Source of the DNA: Lentisalinibacter sp964427415
GTDB lineage: Bacteria > Pseudomonadota > Gammaproteobacteria > Steroidobacterales > Woeseiaceae
Length of the DNA: 64,000 nt
Assembly: GCA_964427415.1 (NCBI GenBank)
Contig: CAYRUH010000009.1
Coordinates: 1 to 64,000 of the forward strand
Reading direction: 5' to 3'
Shown: positions 48,917-57,319 of the stretch, one piece after another
Layout: each line of letters begins with the position of its first letter
Position numbering within the stretch: position 1 is the stretch's first letter
Program-made: the position numbers and the translations under genes
The notes under the pieces: model-generated
The model's input: the letters and a program-made list of their open reading frames with translations, nothing else
Told to the model about the DNA's origin: nothing
Database searches by the model: none

Positions 48917-51076
48917 TCAGGCGCAGTCGCGGGTGACTTTGATGACGCTGGGCATCTTGCGGACGCTGCGCAGCACCGCGGCCAGGTGCTGGCGGTCCCG
49001 GACCTGCAGCAGGAAGGTCATCACCGAGGCGTCGTCGTCGCCTTCGCGGACCGAGACCTGCTCGATGTTGGACCGGGCCGCCGAGATGGTGGCCGCCACC
49101 TCCGCCAGCACCCCCATGCGGTTGACGGCGATCAGCGTCACCTGGGCCGTGAAGTCCTGGTCGATGTCGCTCCGCCAGTTCACCGTCACCCACTTCTCCG
49201 GGTGCTTGCGGAAATTCGCCAGGTTGTGACAGACGTTGCGGTGGATGACGACGCCGCGGCCGCTGGACAGGTGCCCCATGATGGCGTCGCCGGGGATCGG
49301 ATGGCAGCAGCGCGCGTAGGTCACCACCATGCCTTCGGTGCCGGTGATGGTGAGGGAGGTCCTCTCGCGTGCCGCCGGCTGCACCTCGCCGGCGTCCACG
49401 CCAAGCAACAGGCGCGCGACGATCGGCGACAGCCGTTCGCCCAGGCCTAGCTGTTCGTAGAGCTCGATCTTGTTGTTCAGGCCGAAAGCCTCCAGGACCT
49501 CGTTCATCGACGTCTTTTCCACCTTGCGCAGCGACGACTTCTGTTCCTTCAGCGCCTGTTCCAGCAGCCGCCTGCCGAGTTCGGCCGCCTCGCCCCGGCG
49601 CAGATTCTTCAGATAATTGCGGATCGCCGAACGGGCTTTCGCCGTGACGACGAAGTTGACCCAGTTCGGGTTGGGCCGTGCCCCCTTGTTGGTGATGATC
49701 TCCACGGTCTGGCCATTGGAGAGCGGGGTGCGCAGCGGCACCAGGCGGCGGTCGATCTTGGCGGCGACGCAGCGGTTGCCGATATCGGTGTGCACGGCAT
49801 AGGCGAAATCGACGGCGGTGGCGCCCTTCGGCAGCCGGCGGATGTCGCCCTTGGGCGTGAATACGTAGACCTTGTCGGGGAAGAGATCCACCTTCACGCT
49901 CTCGAGGAATTCCTCGGAACTGTCGTCCTGCTGCAGCTCCACCAGGTTCGATAGCCACTCCCGCGCCCTCAGCTGGGGCGAGGCGGCGGACTTGTCCTCG
50001 GCCTTGTAGCGCCAGTGGGATGCGATGCCGCTCTCCGCCACCAGGTCCATCTCACGGGTGCGGATCTGCACCTCCAGCGGCAGCCCCCGCGGGCCGAAGC
50101 AGGTGGTGTGCAGGGACTGATAGCCGTTCACTCTCGGTATGGCGATATAGTCCTTGAAGCGGCCCGGCATCGGCTTGTATACCTTGTGCACCAGGCCCAG
50201 CGCCCGGTAGCAGTCGTCGACGTCCTCGACGACGATGCGAAAGCCGTAGACATCCACGATCTCGCCGAGAGTGCGGCCCTTCGCCAGCATCTTGCGGTAG
50301 ATGGAGTACAGGTGTTTCTGCCGGCCGATGACGCTGGCCGGGATCCCGTGGCGCGCCAGCTCCTTCTCGAAAGTGTCGCTGATCTTCTTGACTATCTGGC
50401 GCTGGTTGCCCTGGGCCTTCTTCAGCGCCCGCTCCAGCACCCGGTAGCGGTAGGGTCTGAGATAGCGAAAGCCCAGATCCTCCAGCTCGACCTTCAGCGT
50501 GTTGATGCCGAGCCGGTTGGCGATGGGGGCATAGATCTCCAGTGTCTCCCGCGCGATGCGGGACTGCTTCTCCCGGGGCAGGGACTCCATGGTGCGCATG
50601 TTGTGGAGACGGTCGGCGAGCTTCACCAGGATCACCCGGATGTCCTCGACCATCGCCAGCAGCATCTTGCGGAAGCTCTCCGCCTGCGCTTCCAGGCGGC
50701 TGCGGAACTGCAGTTGATCCAGTTTTGTGACGCCGTCGACCAGGGCGGCGATGTCCGCGCCGAATTCACTGTCCAGCTGCTCCTTGGCTGCCGGCGTGTC
50801 TTCGATCACGTCGTGCAGGATCGCCGCGGCAATGCCCTTGGCGTCCATGCGCATGTCAGCCAGGATGCCGGCGACCGCGACCGGGTGGGAGATGTAGGGC
50901 TCGCCGGACTGTCGCATCTGTCCGGCGTGGGCCTCGGCGCCGAATTCGTAAGCCTTCACGACCAGCGCGATCTGGTCGTCGGCCATGTAGGTCTCGAGGT
51001 TCTGGAGCAGCCGCTTGAGACCCGTGGAGCGCCGCGTCTTCGGCAGTTTGGAGCGGATCGAGGCGGCGTAATCCAT
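48917..51076 (-). CDS. spoT: Bifunctional (p)ppGpp synthetase/hydrolase SpoT
   Basis: SpoT makes and degrades the stringent-response alarmone. 719 residues from the ATG at 51076. The hydrolase HD domain is complete: ISHPVAVAGILADMRMDAKG near 61-80, then AAILHDVIEDT with the HD pair. The synthetase region includes YGFRIVVEDVDDCYRALGLV and GRFKDYIAIPRVNGYQSLHT with EVQIRTREMD. TGS (VYVFTPKGDIRRLPKGATAV) and the C-terminal ACT domain follow. An intact HD site identifies SpoT rather than RelA. It follows rpoZ by 45 bp, as in the classic gmk-rpoZ-spoT operon. Confidence 0.97.
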   Translation of the reverse strand: MDYAASIRSKLPKTRRSTGLKRLLQNLETYMADDQIALVVKAYEFGAEAHAGQMRQSGEPYISHPVAVAGILADMRMDAKGIAAAILHDVIEDTPAAKEQLDSEFGADIAALVDGVTKLDQLQFRSRLEAQAESFRKMLLAMVEDIRVILVKLADRLHNMRTMESLPREKQSRIARETLEIYAPIANRLGINTLKVELEDLGFRYLRPYRYRVLERALKKAQGNQRQIVKKISDTFEKELARHGIPASVIGRQKHLYSIYRKMLAKGRTLGEIVDVYGFRIVVEDVDDCYRALGLVHKVYKPMPGRFKDYIAIPRVNGYQSLHTTCFGPRGLPLEVQIRTREMDLVAESGIASHWRYKAEDKSAASPQLRAREWLSNLVELQQDDSSEEFLESVKVDLFPDKVYVFTPKGDIRRLPKGATAVDFAYAVHTDIGNRCVAAKIDRRLVPLRTPLSNGQTVEIITNKGARPNPNWVNFVVTAKARSAIRNYLKNLRRGEAAELGRRLLEQALKEQKSSLRKVEKTSMNEVLEAFGLNNKIELYEQLGLGERLSPIVARLLLGVDAGEVQPAARERTSLTITGTEGMVVTYARCCHPIPGDAIMGHLSSGRGVVIHRNVCHNLANFRKHPEKWVTVNWRSDIDQDFTAQVTLIAVNRMGVLAEVAATISAARSNIEQVSVREGDDDASVMTFLLQVRDRQHLAAVLRSVRKMPSVIKVTRDCA

Positions 51077-51121
51077 GGGGTGAACCGGTCGGTGCCCGGA
51101 TGGCACCGGTTTTGTCAGCGC

Positions 51122-51403
51122 TTACTGGCCGAGAGACAGGCCCCGCATGGGCATGAGGTCCTCGGAACCGGATTCGGCGCGCAGCAGATCCTCGGCGGGC
51201 TGCTCGGCCTCTTCGAGTATCGCGGCGGTCACGTGGCCCTCGGCGATCTCGCGCAGCGCGACGACCGTGGGCTTGTCATTCTCCAGCTCCACGTAGGGGT
51301 CGGCGCCGTTGGCGATGCGCCGGGCGCGCCTGGACGCGACCAGCACGAGTTCGAAAATGTTGTCGATGTTCTCGAGGCAATCCTCGACGGTAATTCTGGC
51401 CAT
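51122..51403 (-). CDS. rpoZ: DNA-directed RNA polymerase omega subunit
   Basis: Omega chaperones the beta' subunit and is needed for the RNA polymerase response to ppGpp through site 1. 93 residues. It begins MARITVEDCLENIDNIFELV (MAR is the ppGpp-contact N-terminus) and continues VASRRARRIANGADPYVELE with NDKPTVVALREIAEGHV, the conserved core. The acidic C-terminal tail is variable in the family. It lies between gmk and spoT, the conserved order. Confidence 0.97.
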   Translation of the reverse strand: MARITVEDCLENIDNIFELVLVASRRARRIANGADPYVELENDKPTVVALREIAEGHVTAAILEEAEQPAEDLLRAESGSEDLMPMRGLSLGQ

Positions 51404-51510
51404 TGGCTACTCCAGCCTCTCTCGGATGACGGATTACGGTAATGGTGAACGGGGCGGATCGCGGGAAAAATCCGGCTCCCGACCCGCCAGTGTACTGTAA
51501 GGCGACGCCC

Positions 51511-52137
51511 CTAAACCAGTAGCTGAGCAAGCTTTTTCCGGGTGGCCTCGGTACCGACCCGGTTGCGACGGTAACGCCCGGTGGCGATGCCCTCCAGATC
51601 GTCGATGGCACGCTCCAGGTCGTCGTTGATCACCACGTAGTCGAACTCGTCCCAGTGAGAGAGGTCGCTGAGCGAGTCCCGGAGGCGCCGGCGGATGGTG
51701 TCCTCGGCGTCGGTGCGCCGGCTGCGCAGCCGTTGCTCCAGCGCCTCGACCGAGGGCGGCAGGATGAAGATGCTGCGGCACCCGGGCATCGCGGCACGCA
51801 CCTGCCGGGCGCCCTGCCAGTCGATCTCCAGCACCACGCTGCGCCCCTTCGCGAGTTCGCTCTCCACCTGGCTGCGGCGGGTGCCGTAAAAGTTGTCGAA
51901 TACCCGGGCGCTCTCCAGGAACTCCCCTTGCCGGTCGAGGCGGCGGAATTCCTCCTCGCTCACGAAGAAGTAGTCCCGGCCGTGCTGCTCGTTGGGCCGC
52001 TTGGGCCGGGTGGTGTAGGACACCGAGAAGACGAAGTCCGGGTTGCGCTCGATCAGTGCGTGCACCAGCGTGGTCTTGCCGGCCCCGGACGGCGCCGCGA
52101 TGACGATGAGTCTCCCCCTCGATCTGCCGCTCGCCAT
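51511..52137 (-). CDS. gmk: Guanylate kinase
   Basis: Phosphorylates GMP to GDP with ATP. The 208-residue product has the P-loop IVIAAPSGAGKTTLVHALIE near residues 11-30, the GMP-binding region SVSYTTRPKRPNEQHGRDYF near 38-57 and EFLESARVFDNFYGTRRSQV near 72-91, and the lid RLRSRRTDAEDTIRRRL. It lies 4 bp downstream of yicC. Its length matches the family, and the ATG at 52137 gives the usual short N-terminus. Confidence 0.97.
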   Translation of the reverse strand: MASGRSRGRLIVIAAPSGAGKTTLVHALIERNPDFVFSVSYTTRPKRPNEQHGRDYFFVSEEEFRRLDRQGEFLESARVFDNFYGTRRSQVESELAKGRSVVLEIDWQGARQVRAAMPGCRSIFILPPSVEALEQRLRSRRTDAEDTIRRRLRDSLSDLSHWDEFDYVVINDDLERAIDDLEGIATGRYRRNRVGTEATRKKLAQLLV

Positions 52138-52141
52138 GGCG

Positions 52142-53008
52142 CTACTCGATGTTCTGGATCTGCTCGCGCATCTGCTCGATGAGCACCTTGAGCTCGACCG
52201 AGGCGCGGGTGGTTTCGGGATCGCCGGATTTCGAGCCGAGGGTGTTGGCTTCCCGGTTGAATTCCTGCATCAGAAAATCGAGCCGCCGTCCCACCGGCTG
52301 GTCCCGTGCGAGGGCGCTGCGCATCTCCTCGACATGGCTGTCCAACCGGTCCAGTTCCTCGTCCACGTCCATCTTCTGGGCGATGATGGCCAGTTCCGTC
52401 TCCAGGCGGCCGGGTTCGGCCTCCGCGTCCAGACGGGCGAGGCGCTCGCGCAGCTTCTGCTCGATGCCGGCCAGCACCTCGGGACGCCGCGCCCGCACGC
52501 CGGCGGCGATGCGGGCCACGTCCTCTGTCCGGTCCAGCAACGTCCCGGCCAGCCGGGCGCCCTCCGCGCTGCGCATCTCGTCCAGGGTCGCCAGCGCCTC
52601 GTCCAGGAGCGACAGGCTCTCGGCGAGCAGCGCATCCTGCTCCACGGCCGGCTCTTCGATCACGCCGGGCCAGCGCAGCACTTCCATGGGGTCCACCGGG
52701 CCGGTCTCGGCGAACCGCTCGCGGACCACCGCCACGCCTTCGGCAATGCGCCCGACCAGCGCCTGGTCGATGGCGAGTTCCCGCCGCGCGCCGCCACTGC
52801 GACGCAGCGTGAGGCTCAGGTCCACCTTGCCCCGGCCGAGCCGCTCGCCGGCGGCGCGCCGGAACTCCGCCTCGGCACCCCGCAGCACGTCCGGCAGGCG
52901 GAACTGCAGATCCAGGTAGCGGTGATTGACCGAGCGCACCTCCCAGGCGAGATCGCCGAACTCTGTGTGGCGCTCGCTGCGGGCGAACCCTGTCATGCTG
53001 CGTAACAT
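52142..53008 (-). CDS. yicC: YicC family endoribonuclease
   Basis: YicC proteins are RNases or RNA-decay factors acting on small RNAs. 288 residues from the ATG at 53008, which gives MLRSMTGFARSERHTEFGDL, the invariant family start; longer in-frame starts are rejected. The N-terminal half includes VRSVNHRYLDLQFRLPDVLR near 28-47. The C-terminal DUF1732 half includes ELAIIAQKMDVDEELDRLDS and GRRLDFLMQEFNREANTLGS. It lies immediately before gmk. The gene across the divergent gap is a phosphatase; rph follows it, as it neighbours yicC in E. coli. Confidence 0.96.
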   Translation of the reverse strand: MLRSMTGFARSERHTEFGDLAWEVRSVNHRYLDLQFRLPDVLRGAEAEFRRAAGERLGRGKVDLSLTLRRSGGARRELAIDQALVGRIAEGVAVVRERFAETGPVDPMEVLRWPGVIEEPAVEQDALLAESLSLLDEALATLDEMRSAEGARLAGTLLDRTEDVARIAAGVRARRPEVLAGIEQKLRERLARLDAEAEPGRLETELAIIAQKMDVDEELDRLDSHVEEMRSALARDQPVGRRLDFLMQEFNREANTLGSKSGDPETTRASVELKVLIEQMREQIQNIE

Positions 53009-53173
53009 CGGTGTCTCCACTCGGGATGGGGTGACGGAGGGCCGGCATTGTAAGCGCGCGCCGGCGCACGCTGCCACTGCGCATTGCGACGGGGTAGGTC
53101 CCGGAATCTGCGACCCTTGCCCTCCCCGGCGCGCCGCAAGTGGTATACCCTCCGTCACCGTTCTTCAGGAGTC

Positions 53174-53953
53174 GTGCTGATTGCGGGCGCCGCGCCCGCC
53201 CGGGAAGACGTGCGCATCGAATACGCGAAAATCTCGCTCACCGGCGATCGCCGGGACAACCAGGACCGGGTCGCCATCGCCGTCAGCGAGCGGGCCGCGC
53301 TGCTGCTGGCTTTCGACGGCATGGGCGGCCACTCGGACGGCGCGCTGGCCGCCGAGGTCGCGCTGGAATCGGTACAGAAGGATTTCGCCGCCGCGGAGCA
53401 CCCCGTCTTCGATCCCCAGGGTTTCCTCTATGCCGCCATGGGCCGCTCGCACGACGCGGTGGTGGCGGTGGGTGCGCAGACCGACGTGGATCACCGCCCC
53501 CGCGCCACGGGCGCGGTCTGCCTGGTGCAGGACCAGGCCTCCTGGTGGGCGCACGTCGGCGACAGCCGCATCTATCAGGTGCGAGGCGGACGCATCCGCA
53601 GCCGCACCCGGGACCACAGCCACGTGGAGGTGCTGTTGCGCGAAGGCGTGATCGACGAGCAGGAGGCCCGAGATCACCCGATGCGCAATTTTGTCGAGTC
53701 CTGCCTGGGCGGTGATCAGGCGCTGCCCGGCATCACCGTGACCCGCAAGAAGCCTTTGCAAAGCGGGGATGTGCTGATAGCTTGCACCGATGGGCTGTGG
53801 TCGGGACTCGGCGAGCGCGACATCGCCAGGATCGCCAGCCGGGCCGACCATGCGGTGGTGGACAACCTGCGCGAGCTGGGCGAGCGTGCCGTCCGCGCCA
53901 ATGCCCCCCACAGCGACAACACGACGGCGGCCTCCATCCGCTGGCTCGGCTGA
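53174..53953 (+). CDS. PP2C-type serine/threonine protein phosphatase
   Basis: Metal-dependent phosphatase, single catalytic domain, about 259 residues. Motifs: DRRDNQDRVAIAVSERAALL (first metal Asp is in the DNQD stretch), LLLAFDGMGGHSDGALAAEV with the DGMGGH box, VGDSRIYQVRGGRIRSRTRD, IACTDGLWSGLGERD and the final metal Asp in APHSDNTTAASI. The GTG at 53174 follows AGGAG by only two bases; a GTG at 53210 is an alternative that starts at RIEYAKISL. No Hanks-type kinase is in the window. The partner and signal are unknown. Confidence 0.9.
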   Translation: MLIAGAAPAREDVRIEYAKISLTGDRRDNQDRVAIAVSERAALLLAFDGMGGHSDGALAAEVALESVQKDFAAAEHPVFDPQGFLYAAMGRSHDAVVAVGAQTDVDHRPRATGAVCLVQDQASWWAHVGDSRIYQVRGGRIRSRTRDHSHVEVLLREGVIDEQEARDHPMRNFVESCLGGDQALPGITVTRKKPLQSGDVLIACTDGLWSGLGERDIARIASRADHAVVDNLRELGERAVRANAPHSDNTTAASIRWLG

Positions 53954-54010
53954 CGCGGCCGCCACCTCGTCGGAACAGAACGCGCCGGAACAGATAAAGG
54001 CAGTATCGAT

Positions 54011-54730
54011 ATGCGACCAAGCGGCCGCCGCCCGGACGAACTGCGTCCGGTGGCATTCATTGCCGATTACACCCGCTACGCCGAGGGCGCTGTGCTCATC
54101 GAGTGCGGCCACACCCGGGTGCTGTGCACGGCCAGCGTGGAAGAGCGCGTGCCGCCCTGGCTCAGGGGTCGCCGGCAGGGCTGGATCACCGCAGAGTACG
54201 GCATGCTCCCCCGCGCCACGCACACGCGCACGGCCCGGGAGGCCGCCCGCGGCCGCCAGGGCGGGCGCACCCAGGAGATACAGCGCCTGATCGGCCGTTC
54301 GCTGCGCGCCGTGGCCGACCTCTCGGCGCTGGGGGAACGCACCGTGACCGTGGACTGCGACGTGCTGCAGGCCGACGGGGGTACCCGCACCGCCTCGATC
54401 ACCGGAGGCTACGTGGCGCTGGCCCTGGCGATGGCGCGTCTGAAGAAGAAGGGGGCACTGGCGAAGAACCCGCTGCACGGGCAGGTGGCCGCCGTCTCGG
54501 TGGGTATCTATCGTGGCGAACCGGTGCTCGATCTGGATTATGCCGAGGATTCCGACGCCGAGACCGACATGAACATCGTCATGAACGATGCGGGCGCTTT
54601 CATCGAGGTGCAGGGCACCGCCGAGGGGCATGCCTTCCGCCGCGACGAGCTCGAGCGCTTGCTGGAACTGGCCGGCGCCGGCATCGGCCAGCTGGTGGCC
54701 GCCCAGAATCAGGCGCTGGCCGGCGCCTGA
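54011..54730 (+). CDS. rph: Ribonuclease PH
   Basis: RNase PH is a phosphorolytic exoribonuclease that trims tRNA 3' ends. The 239-residue product has the family start MRPSGRRPDELRPVAFIADY, then GWITAEYGMLPRATHTRTAR near 57-76, IQRLIGRSLRAVADLSALGE near 91-110, the active-site region DADGGTRTASITGGYVALAL-like (VLQADGGTRTASITGGYVAL) near 118-137, and MNIVMNDAGAFIEVQGTAEG. It is followed 10 bp later by rdgB. Full length, with no sign of the frameshift known from E. coli K-12 rph. Confidence 0.97.
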   Translation: MRPSGRRPDELRPVAFIADYTRYAEGAVLIECGHTRVLCTASVEERVPPWLRGRRQGWITAEYGMLPRATHTRTAREAARGRQGGRTQEIQRLIGRSLRAVADLSALGERTVTVDCDVLQADGGTRTASITGGYVALALAMARLKKKGALAKNPLHGQVAAVSVGIYRGEPVLDLDYAEDSDAETDMNIVMNDAGAFIEVQGTAEGHAFRRDELERLLELAGAGIGQLVAAQNQALAGA

Positions 54731-54740
54731 GGAGGAAGCC

Positions 54741-55349
54741 GTGCTGCAGGTGGGCTCGCGCATCGTGGTGGCCACCGGCAACCGGGGTAAGCTCGCGGAG
54801 ATCGAGGCGATCCTGGCGGAGTTCCGGGTGGAGGTGATCTGCCAGGGCGAGCTTGGCATCGGCGAGGTGGAGGAGACCGGCCTCACCTTCGTCGAGAATG
54901 CCATCCTGAAGGCCCGCAATGCCGCCGCAGCCACCGGTGGCCCGGCCATCGCCGACGACTCCGGCCTGGAGGTGGACGCGCTGGGCGGTGCCCCCGGGAT
55001 ACGCTCGGCCCGCTACGCCGGCGAGCCCGCCGACGACGGCGCGAACATCGACAGGCTGCTCGCCGCGCTGGAGGGCGCGGAGGACCGGACCGCCGCCTTC
55101 CGCTGCGTCATGGTATTCCTCCGTCACGAACAAGACCCGGCGCCGGTGATCGCGGAGGGCGTCTGGGTCGGGCGCATCCTGACCGAGCGCCGCGGCGCCG
55201 GTGGTTTCGGCTACGACCCGGTGTTCCTCGATCCGGCGCTCGGCCGGAGCGCAGCCGAGTTGCCGGCGGAGGAGAAGAATCGCATCAGCCACCGTGCCCG
55301 GGCGCTGCGGGAGCTGGCCCGCCGTCTGGGGGCGGGAGAACCGGCGTGA
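54741..55349 (+). CDS. rdgB: XTP/dITP pyrophosphatase RdgB
   Basis: House-cleaning enzyme that hydrolyses XTP, ITP and dITP to monophosphates. 202 residues from the GTG at 54741, which has GGAGGAAGCC upstream. The substrate loop is VVATGNRGKLAEIEAILAEF near 9-28, the metal site GLTFVENAILKARNAAAATG near 53-72, ADDSGLEVDALGGAPGIRSA near 76-95, and GFGYDPVFLDPALGRSAAEL near 155-174. The stop overlaps the hemW start (GTGA). The rdgB-hemW pairing is standard in gammaproteobacteria. Confidence 0.97.
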   Translation: MLQVGSRIVVATGNRGKLAEIEAILAEFRVEVICQGELGIGEVEETGLTFVENAILKARNAAAATGGPAIADDSGLEVDALGGAPGIRSARYAGEPADDGANIDRLLAALEGAEDRTAAFRCVMVFLRHEQDPAPVIAEGVWVGRILTERRGAGGFGYDPVFLDPALGRSAAELPAEEKNRISHRARALRELARRLGAGEPA

Positions 55350-56545
55350 GCCCCGGCCCGGGCGGGGATGCCGTGGCTATCGCCGACCTCCCGCTCACGC
55401 TCTACCTGCATCTGCCCTGGTGCGTGCGCAAATGCCCCTACTGCGACTTCAATTCCCACCGGGCCGGTGACGATCCTCCGCGGGAGCGCTATGTCGACGC
55501 GCTGATCGCCGACCTAGAGGCGGAGACCGTGCGCGCCGCCGGCCGCGCGCTGAGCGCCGTTTTCATCGGCGGCGGCACGCCGTCGCTGTTCAGCGGCGCA
55601 CAGATAGCCCGGCTGCTCGACGCCGTGGCCGAGCGCTTTCCGCTGGCCGCGGATGCCGAGATCACCCTGGAGGCCAATCCGGGCACGGTCGAGCGTGGCA
55701 GCTTCGCGGCGTACCGGGCCGCCGGGGTCAACCGGGTCTCGCTGGGCGCGCAGAGCTTCGACGATGCCTCGCTTGCCGCGCTCGGCCGCATCCATACCGC
55801 GGCCGAGACTCGTGCCGCCGTCGACGAGGTCCGGCGCGCCGGCATCGACAACCTGAATCTGGACCTCATGTTCGCGCTCCCGGAGCAGAGCCTGGCGGGC
55901 GCGCTGGCGGACGTCTCGGCGGCGTTCGCGCTGGCGCCGGCGCACATCTCGCACTACCAGCTGACGCTGGAGCCGAACACCCGCTTCTACCACTCTCCGC
56001 CGTCGCTGCCGGACCCGGATGCCGCCTGGGAAATGCAGGAGCGTTGCCACGAGGCGCTGGAGGCGGCCGGCTACCACCGCTACGAAGTGTCGGCGTTCGC
56101 CCGCCCGGGGCGGGCGTGCAGGCACAACCTCAATTACTGGGAATTCGGGGACTACCTGGCAGCCGGTGCCGGCGCTCACGGCAAGATCACCGCTGCCGAC
56201 GGTACCGTGCACCGCTACGCCAAGCCGGCGAGCCCGCGGACCTGGATGGAGGCCGCGCTGACCGGACGCACGGGACAGTCGGCCGACGCCGTCGCCGCCG
56301 AAGATCTCGTCTTCGAGTACATGCTGAACGCGCTGCGCCTCACGCGCGGCTTCACCACGTCGGATTTCGTGGCCCGCACCGGCCTCGGCCCGGACGCGCT
56401 GCTGCCCGGTCTGGCGGCCGCGCGCCGGCAGGGGCTGATCGAGACCGACGGCGCCGATGGGCTGCGCCCGACCGCCCTCGGCCTGCGCTTCCTGAACGAC
56501 CTGCAGGCTCTGTTCCTGCCCTCTTCGGGGGCGGCCGCCGGGTGA
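55346..56545 (+). CDS. hemW: Radical SAM heme chaperone HemW
   Basis: HemW binds heme and delivers it to membrane cytochromes; it is not a true coproporphyrinogen oxidase. The 399-residue product has LYLHLPWCVRKCPYCDFNSH near 17-36, whose CxxxCxxC is the radical SAM cluster, with the Cys followed by DF rather than AF, a HemN/HemW pattern. FIGGGTPSLFSGAQIARLLD is the next block, then VNRVSLGAQSFDDASLAALG and HISHYQLTLEPNT. A C-terminal HTH-like cap follows. It starts with GTG overlapping rdgB. It fits an organism with a large cytochrome oxidase cluster. Confidence 0.94.
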   Translation: MSPGPGGDAVAIADLPLTLYLHLPWCVRKCPYCDFNSHRAGDDPPRERYVDALIADLEAETVRAAGRALSAVFIGGGTPSLFSGAQIARLLDAVAERFPLAADAEITLEANPGTVERGSFAAYRAAGVNRVSLGAQSFDDASLAALGRIHTAAETRAAVDEVRRAGIDNLNLDLMFALPEQSLAGALADVSAAFALAPAHISHYQLTLEPNTRFYHSPPSLPDPDAAWEMQERCHEALEAAGYHRYEVSAFARPGRACRHNLNYWEFGDYLAAGAGAHGKITAADGTVHRYAKPASPRTWMEAALTGRTGQSADAVAAEDLVFEYMLNALRLTRGFTTSDFVARTGLGPDALLPGLAAARRQGLIETDGADGLRPTALGLRFLNDLQALFLPSSGAAAG

Positions 56546-56895
56546 GTCCGTGGCGGCCCGCCGGGCGAGCTTTATGCACAATGTCCGGGCTATCCCTATA
56601 TTTGTCTTGTAGAGTTGCTGTCAGCTGAAGCCCGACTTCGTAAGAGTCTCTCAAACTATTGAAAATAAAACAGTTATAATTATGAACAGAAAATAGACAT
56701 TTTAACGGGGAGGCTTGAAAATCTTGGGTTTGCGGCGTTTAGCCAAAATCCATCCACAGAGTTATCCACAGGATTTGTGGATAACGGAGGGGTCGTCCCG
56801 GAGCGACTACGCGGGCTTGCCAGCAGCCCTGCGGCGCTGTATGCTCCGCCCCCTTTTCGCTGTCTGCCGGACGGGCAGACGACCGGAGAATGACG
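56546..56895. other. AT-rich noncoding segment between hemW and rpmE
   Basis: No gene was recognised in this 350-bp gap. Bases 56640-56705 are markedly AT-rich and include a consensus -10 (TATAAT, 56675-56680) without a good -35, then DnaA-box-like sequences at 56751-56784. The last ~90 bases before rpmE are GC-rich leader. Confidence 0.5.
56751..56784. promoter_or_regulatory. DnaA-box cluster with perfect inverted pair
   Basis: TTATCCACA at 56762-56770 and TGTGGATAA at 56776-56784 both match the DnaA 9-mer consensus. With one extra base on each side they form 10-bp perfect arms (GTTATCCACA) around a 5-base spacer. A weaker CATCCACAG lies at 56751-56759. The neighbouring 56640-56705 is AT-rich. 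It may be a DnaA-regulated or replication-linked site; the dyad could also fold as a hairpin. Confidence 0.6.
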
Positions 56896-57099
56896 ATGAA
56901 AGCCGATATCCATCCCCGCTACGACGAGATCAAGGTGATCTGCAGCTGCGGGAACGAGTTCGTGACCCGCTCGACGGCCGGCGAGGAGCTGCACGTCGAA
57001 GTCTGCTCCGCCTGTCACCCGTTTTACACTGGCAAGCAGAAGATCATGGACTCCGGCGGCCGCGTCGACCGTTTCCGCCGCAAGTACGGTATATCCTGA
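56896..57099 (+). CDS. rpmE: 50S ribosomal protein L31
   Basis: L31 bridges the ribosomal subunits. 67 residues from the ATG at 56896, which has GGAG seven bases upstream and gives MKADIHPRYDEIKVICSCGN; an ATG two codons earlier is possible. The zinc-binding C+ pattern is complete: CSC in VICSCGNEF and CxxC in VEVCSACHPFYTGKQK. It is therefore the zinc form, not the zinc-free paralogue (ykgM type). It ends GRVDRFRRKYGIS. It lies downstream of the DnaA-box segment and upstream of gltA, and probably has its own transcript. Confidence 0.97.
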   Translation: MKADIHPRYDEIKVICSCGNEFVTRSTAGEELHVEVCSACHPFYTGKQKIMDSGGRVDRFRRKYGIS

Positions 57100-57139
57100 G
57101 GGATCCGGCGTCCGGTTCTGCGACGCCTTGCCCGATTGC

Positions 57140-57160
57140 GCCGGCCGCTTGCCGGCCGGC
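57140..57160. terminator. GC-rich hairpin downstream of rpmE
   Basis: GCCGGCCG and CGGCCGGC (8 of 8 complementary) flank a 5-base CTTGC loop, 41 bp after the rpmE stop. There is no T run on either strand, so it is not a classic intrinsic terminator. It may end rpmE transcription or block exonucleases. Confidence 0.35.
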
Positions 57161-57191
57161 CTCTGCCTGCGGCACCATGGCAGCATCTTGC

Positions 57192-57204
57192 GGCAGGTCC
57201 TGCC
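57192..57204. promoter_or_regulatory. Palindrome in the gltA promoter region
   Basis: GGCAGGTCCTGCC has two perfect 6-bp arms around one base. It sits about 17-30 bp before a TATCAT/CATAAT -10-like element (57221-57229) and 116 bp before gltA. Overlap with the expected -35 suggests a repressor site, but no -35 hexamer is clear. Confidence 0.35.
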
Positions 57205-57319
57205 CTTCGCAAGGACCCGGTATCATAATGAGTGAGGATCGAGCCGGACGCCGCGCGCCGGCGCGTGCCCGCTTGCGCAATCCGAATCGAATAGTGGCGA
57301 CCAAGGCCAGGAATCAAAG

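Noticed and set aside
56640..56784. Assignment as the chromosomal origin oriC
   Set aside because: Only three DnaA boxes are seen and neither dnaA, mnmG nor rpmH is nearby, so only a DnaA-box cluster is reported.
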